Origin: Mesoterricola silvestris
Lineage (GTDB): Bacteria; Acidobacteriota; Holophagae; Holophagales; Holophagaceae
Reading direction: 5' to 3'
Assembly (NCBI RefSeq): GCF_030295405.1
Contig: NZ_AP027080.1
Span: forward strand, 2,728,001 to 2,792,000
Length of the DNA stretch: 64,000 nt
Shown: one piece after another, positions 53,584-61,508 of the stretch
Layout of the letters: each line of letters opens with the position of its first letter
Numbering within the stretch: the first letter of the stretch is position 1
Made by a program: the position numbers and the translations under genes
The notes under the pieces: generated by a model
Told to the model about the DNA's origin: nothing
Databases searched by the model: none
The model's input: only the letters and a program-made list of their open reading frames with translations

Positions 53584-53681
53584 CAAGTCAGTCTTTATCC
53601 TGCCTTTTCCCAAACATCCAATTCATCCCTGTTCGAACCCAGTAGCGGTGTGTCGACACTTTGGGGTTTTGGAGGCACGCC

Positions 53682-54098
53682 ATGCCTATCCAGGACCCGC
53701 TCACACAGCAAATCATCGGCTTCTGCTACCGAATTGCGAACACCCTGGGCCACGGATTCGTCGAGAAGGTCTACGAGAACGCCCTGGCCATCGAATTCCG
53801 AAAGGCGAGGCTCGCCTTTGCCCAGCAGCAAAAGGTCGAAGTGTTCTACGAGGGCGAAAGGGTTGGGCACTACAAGGCCGACCTCATTGTGGAAGGGCGG
53901 GTCATCGTAGAGGTTAACGCCATCCAGGCCCTGAGCGAGGTTGATGTCGCTCAGGGCCTGAATTACCTGAGGGCCACCGGCCTTCCAACTTGCCTTCTCA
54001 TCAATTTCGGCAAGGCGAAGATCGAGGTTCGAAGGCTGGGAATGAAGCCTGGCGAGGGTACCGGGGGCATGGAACTCGAGGTCAAGGACGTTCAATAA
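53682..54098 (+). CDS. GxxExxY-family protein
   Basis: A 138-residue protein with the name-giving motif GHGFVEKVYENAL (G-x2-E-x2-Y), followed by HYKADLIVEGRVIVEVNAIQ, an Asp-x(n)-ExN pattern reminiscent of PD-(D/E)xK folds with the usual Lys replaced, and LLINFGKAKIEVRR. This widespread family is structurally related to nucleases but has no firmly known role. GGAGG lies seven bases before the ATG at 53,682. It is intact while the transposase around it is broken, which suggests that it is, or was, useful cargo. Confidence 0.88.
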   Translation: MPIQDPLTQQIIGFCYRIANTLGHGFVEKVYENALAIEFRKARLAFAQQQKVEVFYEGERVGHYKADLIVEGRVIVEVNAIQALSEVDVAQGLNYLRATGLPTCLLINFGKAKIEVRRLGMKPGEGTGGMELEVKDVQ

Positions 54099-54235
54099 CA
54101 CGGACTGCGACTCAACCCTGCGTCGGCCCTGCAAAACGGGGATTAACGCAGATATATGGGATCAAAGGGGATATGTCCCACCTTGGCTTGCCCCTTCATC
54201 CTTGCACAGAAGCGCACCGGGTATGCCGACAGCCC

Positions 54236-56752
54236 CTAGCGCGCGGGTCCTTCAAGCACCGGCTCCAGCCACCCCGCGTGGGGGGCGTTGGCCCAGTCGT
54301 CGTCCTCGGGGGCGGCGCCGGGGGCGGTGGTGCGGAGCACCAGACGCCGCACCCCGGCGATGGGAATCCGGAAGGCCCGGGGGCCGCCGGCTCCCGTGAG
54401 GGCGCCGCTGGTCCACAGTTCCCGGCCGTCCCCCAGCACCGTGAAGGTGACCTTCGTGCGGCCCCGGTCGGAGTCGTCGAAGGCGGCTTCCCCGGAGAAC
54501 GTGGTGTAGAGGGCCTTCAGATCGTATTCCAGTTCGGCTTCCGCATGGGCGGGCAGGCCCCGCCGGTGGGCGCCCGCCACCGTGAAGGCGGCGGCCGCGG
54601 ACCGGATGCCGGTGGACCGCAGGGGCTCCAGGGTGCCCAGGTCGAGGCGCCCGGGCAGGAGCCCGGCCACCGTGAAGGTCAGCTCCGCCTTGCCGGGGCT
54701 GGCGCCGCCATCCTCCCACGCGGACCGCACCTGGGCGGTGTGCGGCCGCCGGGGGTCGAGGCGGGTGAGTGGGAAGGCCGGGCCGCCCGCGTGGCCCAGG
54801 AGCTGGCCGTCCAGGTACACCTGGTAGCCGGCGTTGAGGTAGTAGGCGTCCCGCCACCGCAGGATGGCGCCGTCCAGACCGGCGGGCTCCACCTGGAGCC
54901 CCTCGGGGGGACGGGTGGGGTAGGCGTAGGCGGGGGCCGGACGGAAGGTGACCTTCCAGGCCACCCGCTGGGTGCGGGATGAACGGATGCGCACCGTGGC
55001 CCAGCCCTGGTGGCAGGTGACCGACACGGGCAGCGGGCCGGAGGCGCCCCGGGCGGTGGCCGAGGCCACCTGGAAATTCCGGCCCCGGGGGTAGGCGAAG
55101 TGCAGGTCGTAGGGGTCGTCCCGGATGACCCTGCTGGCTCCGGACACCGTGTTCCCCTCGGTCCTCAGGGCCTGCACGTCCACCCAGCCCTGGGTGATGT
55201 GCCGGCTGGTGGACACCAGCTGGATGGCGCCGTCGCAGGGCACCAGGGCCAGGACCCGGCAGCTGGTGGGCGGCAGGTCCACGGCGAAACCCGCCTCCCA
55301 GGCGCCCAGGTACTCCTGGTTCCAGAAGTCGAAGACGTGGAGGGGCGCCTGGGCCGGCAGGCCCAGGTCCTTCCAGGAAAGGGCCACCTGGAGGGCCTGG
55401 AGGGTGCCGTAGTTGAAGACCCCCGCCACGTCGTAGGCGCGACCCAGGTGATGGATCTTGAGGTCCCAGATGCGCTTGGCCCGGGTGGAGGGGAACAGGT
55501 CCAGGGGCCGGATGTCGGCGGCGGGGAAGACCTTGCGCAGGATGTCCACCCGGTCCCGGGAGAGGTCCATGAGCCGGTCGCTGACGAACAGCGCCTGGCC
55601 CGTGAGCCCCTGGAGCGTGGCCCAGGCCCGGGCCTGGTCCAGGGTGAGGGGGGAGCGCACCAGCATCACGTCGGGATCCGTGTACCAGGCGATGTTGTGC
55701 TGGTAGTACGAGCGCAGGGTGGGTTCCAGGGCGGTGAGGAAGCCGTCCCAGCCCCGCACCACGTCGCCGCCGGTGCGGCACCCGTCCATGAGGCCCATGC
55801 CCTCCACGGGCAGGCCCCAGCACCCCAGCAGGTAGCGCCGGGGGCCGATGGCGTCCCGGATGGCCCCCACGGTGCGGCGGTACAGCGCGCCGGCCTCGCC
55901 GGGTTCGTGCATGAAGACCCGGGTGCGGCGGTATTCGTCCAGCACCACGGGCTGGCCGTCGATCTTGAAGTAGTCGAAGCCCCAGCCCGTGAAGGTGCCG
56001 AAGAGCCGCCGCAGGTAGTCCGGCGCCGCGGGGGCGGAGGGATCCACCAGCCACTTCCCTTCCCAGGTGTCCGAGGGGGAGGTTCCGTCGGGCTTTTGCA
56101 GGAAGACGCCCGGGTTGGCCCGCACCACCTCCGGGTTGGATTGCCCGTGGGGCGCCACCCAGAGCCCCGGGACGAAGCCCCGGGCCTTGATGTGGGCCGC
56201 CAGGGCCGCCATGCCCCCGGGGAAGTGCGCGTCCACGCCGCTCCAGTCCCGGGAGCCGTGGCCGCCGTCCTCCTTCTCCTTCTGCCAGGCGTCGTCCACC
56301 TGCACGATGCGGGCGCCGTAGTCCTTGAGGTTCCGGGCGAGCCAGTCCGTGCTGCGGCGCACCTCGCCCTCGTCCAGGTCCTGGTAGTAGTAGTACCAGG
56401 TGCAGAAGCCCGACGGCGGCTCCGGGAAGACCGACTTGTCCATGGGCTTGAAGTGGTTCAGGCCGAGCCGGTCCCGGTAGTAGTGGGGCAGGACGGAGCC
56501 GTCCAGCAGGGCGACCTGGTCCCGCAGGGGGTCGTAGATGCCCTGGGCCAGGGGCGTGCCCACGGGGCCCAGGGTCATGACGAAGAGATCGGGGTTGGGG
56601 CCGTCCTGCACCCGGGCGGGGATGGGGTGGGGCCACGGTTCCGCCGGGACGGCGGGAAGGGCCAGGAGGGCGGCGAGGGTCAGGGAGGTCCCCATGGCCC
56701 GGCCGCCGCGGGCGGGGTGGGGAGGTTGGGGAAGGACCTGGGCATGGGACAT
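54236..56752 (-). CDS. Secreted alpha-galactosidase-like glycosidase
   Basis: An 838-residue exported enzyme with signal peptide (GTSLTLAALLALPAVPAEPW). The catalytic barrel resembles clan GH-D (GH36/GH27): FCTWYYYYQDLDEGEV, IVQVDDAWQKEKEDG, FVPGLWVAPHGQSNPEV, and FDYFKIDGQPVV, where the Asp of KID is the likely nucleophile; a later Asp (GGDVVRGWD) may be the acid/base. The C-terminal about 150 residues look like an NPCBM carbohydrate-binding domain (FSGEAAFDDSDRGRTKVTFTVLGDG... RLVLRT). It would release galactose or a related sugar outside the cell. The start at 56,752 is the longer option; 56,695 is also possible. Divergent from the peptidase. Confidence 0.85.
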   Translation of the reverse strand: MSHAQVLPQPPHPARGGRAMGTSLTLAALLALPAVPAEPWPHPIPARVQDGPNPDLFVMTLGPVGTPLAQGIYDPLRDQVALLDGSVLPHYYRDRLGLNHFKPMDKSVFPEPPSGFCTWYYYYQDLDEGEVRRSTDWLARNLKDYGARIVQVDDAWQKEKEDGGHGSRDWSGVDAHFPGGMAALAAHIKARGFVPGLWVAPHGQSNPEVVRANPGVFLQKPDGTSPSDTWEGKWLVDPSAPAAPDYLRRLFGTFTGWGFDYFKIDGQPVVLDEYRRTRVFMHEPGEAGALYRRTVGAIRDAIGPRRYLLGCWGLPVEGMGLMDGCRTGGDVVRGWDGFLTALEPTLRSYYQHNIAWYTDPDVMLVRSPLTLDQARAWATLQGLTGQALFVSDRLMDLSRDRVDILRKVFPAADIRPLDLFPSTRAKRIWDLKIHHLGRAYDVAGVFNYGTLQALQVALSWKDLGLPAQAPLHVFDFWNQEYLGAWEAGFAVDLPPTSCRVLALVPCDGAIQLVSTSRHITQGWVDVQALRTEGNTVSGASRVIRDDPYDLHFAYPRGRNFQVASATARGASGPLPVSVTCHQGWATVRIRSSRTQRVAWKVTFRPAPAYAYPTRPPEGLQVEPAGLDGAILRWRDAYYLNAGYQVYLDGQLLGHAGGPAFPLTRLDPRRPHTAQVRSAWEDGGASPGKAELTFTVAGLLPGRLDLGTLEPLRSTGIRSAAAAFTVAGAHRRGLPAHAEAELEYDLKALYTTFSGEAAFDDSDRGRTKVTFTVLGDGRELWTSGALTGAGGPRAFRIPIAGVRRLVLRTTAPGAAPEDDDWANAPHAGWLEPVLEGPAR

Positions 56753-56817
56753 GGCGGGTTCCGGGATGGGGAGGGGGGCCGAAGGAGGGGAGGTTTCCGA
56801 AGTTGGCAGGGGGGGAT

Positions 56818-56845
56818 CTGATATATCATATATCAGATATCTGAT
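56818..56845. promoter_or_regulatory. Overlapping palindromes between divergent genes
   Basis: CTGATATATCATATATCAG (56,818-56,836, nine-base arms, one-base centre) overlaps ATCAGATATCTGAT (56,832-56,845, perfect). They lie 34 bp upstream of the peptidase ATG and 66 bp upstream of the glycosidase start, in AT-rich sequence within very high GC. A shared operator is likely; the regulator is unknown. Confidence 0.7.
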
Positions 56846-56878
56846 CCCAGCCCTGTCCGCCGCCCAAAGGAACGCCCC

Positions 56879-59110
56879 ATGCCCATCGCCGTGAAGGCCG
56901 CCCGATTCCTGCCCTTCCTCCTGGGCCTGGCCCTCTGCGGCCAGGGGACCCGGGCCGACTACGAGCGGGCCGCGCGCCTCAAAGGGGCCACGGCGGCCTT
57001 CTTCGCCCGGGCCTCGCTGCGCCCCGTGTGGCGGGAGGACGGCACCTCCTTCTGGTACCGCCGGGAGGACGCCCAGGGCCGCCGGGCCTGGGTGAAGGTG
57101 GCCGCGGCCACGGGCGCCCGGGAGCCCGCCTTCGACCACGGGCAGCTGGCGGCGGGCCTGGCCAAGGCCACGGGCCGGCCCTGCGACCCGGAGCGCCTGC
57201 CCCTGGAGGACCTCATCCTTCCCGCCGGGGGCCGCGCCGTTCAGTTCCGCACCGACGGGGGCTGGTGGGCCCTGGACCCGGCCACCGGCGCCGTGGCCTC
57301 CATCCTCCCGCCCCGGCCCCCCGCCCCGCCCGAACCCGGGACCCCGGCGCCCCGCGGCCCCGTGACGAGCCCCAACGGCTGCTACGTGGCCAGGGTGGAA
57401 GCGTCCAATGTCGTCGTGCGCACCCTCGGTGGCAAGGTGGTCCACGCCACCACGGACGGGGTGGCCTCGAACCCGTACACCGGCGCGGTGGACTGGAGCC
57501 CGGACAGCCGGCGCCTGGTGGCCCAGCGGGCCACGGTGGTGCCGCTGCACAGGGTGACCTTCGTGGAGTCCTCGCCCCGGGACCAGGTGGAGCCCCGGGT
57601 GCACACCCAGGACTACGCCAAGCCCGGCGATCCCCTGCCCGTGGTGCGCCCCGTGCTGGTGGACGTGGAGGCCCGCACCTGCGTGCCCGCCGACGAGCGC
57701 CTGGCCCCCACCCCCTATGCGGACTACGGGGACGGCCTGGCGGTGCACTGGGCGCCGGACGGCTCGCGCTTCTTCTACGTGTACAACCAGCGGGGCCACC
57801 AGGTGCTGCGGGTCATCGCCGTGGACGCGGCGACGGGCGCGGCCCGCACCGTCATCGACGAGCGCAGCCCCACCTTCATCGACTATTCCGGCAAGCAGTT
57901 CCTGGAGTACCTGGACGGCACCGGGGAACTGGTGTGGATGAGCGAGCGCAGCGGCTGGAACCATCTGTACCTGGTGGACGCCGCCACCGGCCGGGTCAAG
58001 AACCCCATCACCCGCGGGGAATGGGTGGTGCGCTCCGTGGTGCACGTGGATGCCAAGGCGCGCCAGGTGCTGCTCCTGGCCGGTGGCATCGTGAAGGGCC
58101 AGGACCCGTACTACCTGCACCTGGTGCGGGTGGGCTTCGACGGTTCGAACCCGCGGGTCCTCACCCAGGGGGACGGCACCCACACGGTGACCCTGAGCCC
58201 GGACCGCGCGGCCTTCGTGGACGTGTGGTCCCGGGTGGACCGGGCCCCCGTGGCCGAGCTGCGCCGCACGGCGGACGGGGCCCTGGTGGCCGAACTGGAG
58301 TGCTGGGACGCGGCGGAGCTGGCCCGGTGCGGGTGGCGCGCCCCGGAGCGCTTCACCGCCAAGGGCCGGGACGGCGCCACGGACATCCACGGCGTCATCT
58401 ACCGGCCTTCGAACTACGATCCTGGGAAGAAGTACCCCGTCATCGAGTACATCTACGCCGGGCCCCAGGGCTCCTTCGCCCCCAAGGCCTTCACCCGCGC
58501 CCCCCTCCACGCGGACCTGGCGGAACTGGGCTTCATCCTGGTGGCCCTGGACGGCATGGGCACCAGCCACCGCTCCAAGGCCTTCCACGATGTGTGCTGG
58601 AAGAACCTGGGCGACGCGGGCTTTCCCGACCGCATCCTCTGGATGAAGGCCGCCGCCGCCCGCGACCCGGCCATGGACCTGGACCGGGTGGGCATCTACG
58701 GCGGCAGCGCCGGGGGGCAGGACGCCCTGCGGGGCCTGCTGGCCTTCGGGGACTTCTACAAGGCCGGGGTGGCCGACTGCGGGTGCCACGACAACCGCAT
58801 GGACAAGGTCTGGTGGAACGAGCAGTGGATGGGCTGGCCCGTGGGGCCCCACTACGCCGAGCAGAGCAACGTGGCCAACGCGGCCCGCCTCAAGGGGCGC
58901 CTCCTTCTCCTGGTGGGGGAGATGGACACCAATGTCGACCCCGCCTCCACGATGCAGGTGGTGGACGCCCTGGTGCGGGCCGACAAGGATTTCGAGATGC
59001 TGGTGGTGCCGGGGTCGGACCACGGGACCCTGCGCATTCCCCACGTGGAGCGGCGCATGAAGGATTTCTTCGTGCGGGGGCTCCTGGGGGTGGAACCCCG
59101 GTGGAAGTGA
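56879..59110 (+). CDS. Secreted S9-family prolyl peptidase (DPP IV-like)
   Basis: A 743-residue exported serine peptidase with signal peptide (FLPFLLGLALCGQGTRA), a beta-propeller of about 450 residues (DWSPDSRRLVAQ, VHWAPDGSRFFYVYN repeats), and an alpha/beta-hydrolase domain. The catalytic Ser is in VGIYGGSAGGQDAL (usually GWSYGG in DPP IV), the Asp in LLLVGEMDTNVDP and the His in VVPGSDHGTLR. The family releases dipeptides after Pro or Ala. AAAGGAA precedes the ATG. It shares its promoter region with the glycosidase gene, so both may respond to the same external polymer. Confidence 0.9.
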   Translation: MPIAVKAARFLPFLLGLALCGQGTRADYERAARLKGATAAFFARASLRPVWREDGTSFWYRREDAQGRRAWVKVAAATGAREPAFDHGQLAAGLAKATGRPCDPERLPLEDLILPAGGRAVQFRTDGGWWALDPATGAVASILPPRPPAPPEPGTPAPRGPVTSPNGCYVARVEASNVVVRTLGGKVVHATTDGVASNPYTGAVDWSPDSRRLVAQRATVVPLHRVTFVESSPRDQVEPRVHTQDYAKPGDPLPVVRPVLVDVEARTCVPADERLAPTPYADYGDGLAVHWAPDGSRFFYVYNQRGHQVLRVIAVDAATGAARTVIDERSPTFIDYSGKQFLEYLDGTGELVWMSERSGWNHLYLVDAATGRVKNPITRGEWVVRSVVHVDAKARQVLLLAGGIVKGQDPYYLHLVRVGFDGSNPRVLTQGDGTHTVTLSPDRAAFVDVWSRVDRAPVAELRRTADGALVAELECWDAAELARCGWRAPERFTAKGRDGATDIHGVIYRPSNYDPGKKYPVIEYIYAGPQGSFAPKAFTRAPLHADLAELGFILVALDGMGTSHRSKAFHDVCWKNLGDAGFPDRILWMKAAAARDPAMDLDRVGIYGGSAGGQDALRGLLAFGDFYKAGVADCGCHDNRMDKVWWNEQWMGWPVGPHYAEQSNVANAARLKGRLLLLVGEMDTNVDPASTMQVVDALVRADKDFEMLVVPGSDHGTLRIPHVERRMKDFFVRGLLGVEPRWK

Positions 59111-59117
59111 CCCGGCC

Positions 59118-61064
59118 TCAGGCCGGCTCCCGGGGCACCAGCGCCCCCCGGATCACCGCCTCGAACTGGTGGTGCTGGTAGGGCTTCGGCAGGAACCCGG
59201 CCAGGCCGCTGCCCTCCATGTCCCCCACCGCCTCCCGCTCGTTGTAGCCCGAGGACAGGATGATGGGGACGGCGGCGGAGATCTCGCGGATGCGCTGGAA
59301 GGCCTCCTTCCCGTCCATGACCGGCATGGTCAGGTCCAGGAGGACGAGGGTGATCTCCCGCTGGCGCAGGGCGAAGGTGTTCACGGCCTCCAGGCCGTCG
59401 TGGGCCTCCAGCACCTTGAGGCCCAGGGTCCCGCTGAAGGCGCGGGCGATGGCCCGGGCGTCGGCGTCATCGTCCACCACCAGGACGGTGCCCTGGAGTT
59501 CCCCGGACGCCAGGACCGGGTCGGCCTCCGGGACCGGTTCCTGGGATTCCGCCACGGGCAGGAAGACCTTCATGCAGGTGCCGTGGCCCACCTCGCTGTA
59601 CACCTTGATGGTGCCCCCGTGGCTCAGGAGGATGCCCAGGAGGGCGGAAAGCCCCAGGCCCCGGCCGGTGAACTTGGTGGTGAAGAAGGGGTCGAAGATC
59701 TTGTCGATGGTGCCGGGGGCCATGCCGCAGCCGTTGTCCGACACTTCGAGGGTCACGTAGCGGCCGGGCTTGATGGGGTTGATGGGGGCGAGGCTCGAGA
59801 TGTCCAGGGCGTCGATGGTGCGGTCCCCGGTGCGCAGGGTGATGACGCCCCCCGGGTGTTCGGCCACGGCGTCCGAGGCGTTGGTCACCAGGTTCATGAC
59901 CACCTGCTGCATCTGGGTGGGGTCCGCGGTGATGTCGGGGACCTGGGGCGCCAGGTCGCAGTGGATGGTTGCCCGTTTGCTGATGGAGATGGACAGGAGC
60001 TTGGCCATGTCCGTGACGAGCCGGTTCAGGTTCACGGGGGCGATGACGGTCTTGCCCTTGCCGGCGTAGGCGAGCATCTGCCGGGTGAGGTCCGCGGCCC
60101 GCAGGGAGCCCTGCTCGATCTGGTCCAGGAAGCTCTGGGTGGGGCTTCCCGGCGGCAGGGAGAGGCTCGCGAGGTTGCAGTTGCCCAGGATGCTGGTGAG
60201 CAGGTTGTTGAAGTCGTGGGCGATCCCCCCCGCCAGCACGCCCAGGCTCTCCAGCTTCTGGGTCTGGCGCTGGGCCTCCTCGCCGTTCTTCCGGGCGGTG
60301 ATATCGGCCCGGATGGCCACGAACTGGATGGGATGCCCCTCGTCGTCCAGCAGGGGCACGATGGTCGTGTCCACCCAGTAGGGGGAGCCGTCCTTGGCCT
60401 TGTTCTTGATCTCGCCCTTCCAGACGTTGCCGCCCTTGATGGTGGTCCACAGGTCCCGGAAGAAGGCCTTGGGGTGGTGGCCGCTGTTGATGATCCGGTG
60501 GTCCTGGCCCAGGAGCTCCTCCCGGGGATACTTGGAGATATCGCAGAAGTAGTCGTTGACGTACGTGATCTTGCCCCGGTCGTCGGTGACGGCGACGATG
60601 GCGTGCTGGTCCAGGGCCCACTTGAAGTCCTTGAGCTCCTTCAGGGCCGCTTGGGTGCGGGGGTCCTCCTCCTCCCGGGGGAAGAATTCCCGGGTGAACC
60701 CCAGCACCGTCTCCCGGCCGCTCTTGGCCGCCAGGCCGCACACCAGGGGGCGGGCCAGCCCATCCTTGCCCTGGAACCGGGCCTCGGTGCTCAGGGATTC
60801 CTTCCCGGAAAGCACCTCCCGGATCATGCGCAGGATCCGGTCCCGGTCCCCCGGGGCGATGAAATCCAGGAACTCCCGGCCGTGGATCTCCCCGGCTTCC
60901 CACCCCCAGCAGCGGTCCCCGGCGGTGGCCAGGCCCTCCACGATGCCCTTGGGCCCCAGGGCGAAGAACACCTGGCTTTCGCCCCCCATGGCCCACCGGC
61001 GGATGGCATGCATGGCCTGGGAATTGGATCCCTCGATGCGGTAAGGAAAGGTGAGCCGTCCCAT
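59118..61064 (-). CDS. Soluble PAS hybrid histidine kinase
   Basis: A 648-residue cytoplasmic kinase: two PAS/PAC domains (about 20-125 and 150-265, the second starting DQHAIVAVTDDRGKITYVND), HisKA with LAGGIAHDFNNLLTSILGN (His near 280), an ATPase domain with GRGLGLSALLGI, and a receiver with LVLLDLTMPVMDG (Asp near 573). No membrane helix. The output module is the receiver itself, so signal transfer to another protein is expected. The ATG at 61,064 has only a weak site; a TTG two codons earlier is possible. Convergent with the peptidase, seven bases apart. Confidence 0.9.
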   Translation of the reverse strand: MGRLTFPYRIEGSNSQAMHAIRRWAMGGESQVFFALGPKGIVEGLATAGDRCWGWEAGEIHGREFLDFIAPGDRDRILRMIREVLSGKESLSTEARFQGKDGLARPLVCGLAAKSGRETVLGFTREFFPREEEDPRTQAALKELKDFKWALDQHAIVAVTDDRGKITYVNDYFCDISKYPREELLGQDHRIINSGHHPKAFFRDLWTTIKGGNVWKGEIKNKAKDGSPYWVDTTIVPLLDDEGHPIQFVAIRADITARKNGEEAQRQTQKLESLGVLAGGIAHDFNNLLTSILGNCNLASLSLPPGSPTQSFLDQIEQGSLRAADLTRQMLAYAGKGKTVIAPVNLNRLVTDMAKLLSISISKRATIHCDLAPQVPDITADPTQMQQVVMNLVTNASDAVAEHPGGVITLRTGDRTIDALDISSLAPINPIKPGRYVTLEVSDNGCGMAPGTIDKIFDPFFTTKFTGRGLGLSALLGILLSHGGTIKVYSEVGHGTCMKVFLPVAESQEPVPEADPVLASGELQGTVLVVDDDADARAIARAFSGTLGLKVLEAHDGLEAVNTFALRQREITLVLLDLTMPVMDGKEAFQRIREISAAVPIILSSGYNEREAVGDMEGSGLAGFLPKPYQHHQFEAVIRGALVPREPA

Positions 61065-61142
61065 AACCAAGGAAGATAGACGGAAACGCGAATGAGTCTA
61101 ATTATTATTCATGGTGCCTCGTTTTTTGCCCGGCCGGCCTGT

Positions 61143-61499
61143 TCAATCCTCGTAACAGGGCCCGGCCTCCCGCACCTCGAGGCTGGTCCATTCGGCGGCC
61201 GGACAGGCGCGCGCGATGTCCAGGGCCTCCTCCCGGGTGGTGCAGGCGAGGTGGAAGAAGCCTCCGATCATTTCCTTGGTTTCGGTGAAGGGGCCGTCCA
61301 CCAGGGCCGGGGCGCCCTCCCGCACCGTGACCCGGGTGCCTTCCCGGTCGGGACGGAGGGAGCTGACGCCCTCCAGGAGGCCCCGGTCCTTGAGGTCCTC
61401 GGCGAAGCGCACCATGCGTCCGTACACGGCGCGGCCCTCCTCCGGGGTCCTCCGGGCGCGCTGCTCCCGGGGTTCCAGAATCAACATGACGAACGGCAT
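61143..61499 (-). CDS. YCII/DGPF-domain protein 2
   Basis: A 118-residue YCII-family protein with the DGPF motif (VDGPFTETKEMIGGFFHLAC) and MVRFAEDLKDRGLLEG. DGPF proteins are the constant companions of ECF42 sigma factors, and this gene lies nine bases after one. Their enzymatic role, if any, is not established. Confidence 0.92.
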   Translation of the reverse strand: MPFVMLILEPREQRARRTPEEGRAVYGRMVRFAEDLKDRGLLEGVSSLRPDREGTRVTVREGAPALVDGPFTETKEMIGGFFHLACTTREEALDIARACPAAEWTSLEVREAGPCYED

Positions 61500-61508
61500 G
61501 GCTTCTCC

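Larger units (their letters stand above)
53267..54235. mobile_element. Defective IS5-like element with a GxxExxY gene
   Basis: 969 bp with 17-bp terminal inverted repeats (GGGCTGTCGGCAAACCC at left; the mirror at right differs at one position), between CTAG duplications. The left third is an IS5-family transposase with its middle deleted; the right two-thirds carry a complete GxxExxY gene and then a 'ggatgaa'-type repeat that is also found at 39,091. It cannot move by itself. Confidence 0.85.

Noticed and set aside
56753-59044. N-terminal extension of the glycosidase frame across the peptidase gene
   Set aside because: It runs antisense through the entire peptidase gene; the signal peptide near 56,752 marks the real start.
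54252-59181. Long Gly/Pro/Arg-rich frames parallel or antisense to the glycosidase and the peptidase
   Set aside because: Shadow frames in very high GC sequence; the chosen frames carry catalytic motifs and signal peptides.
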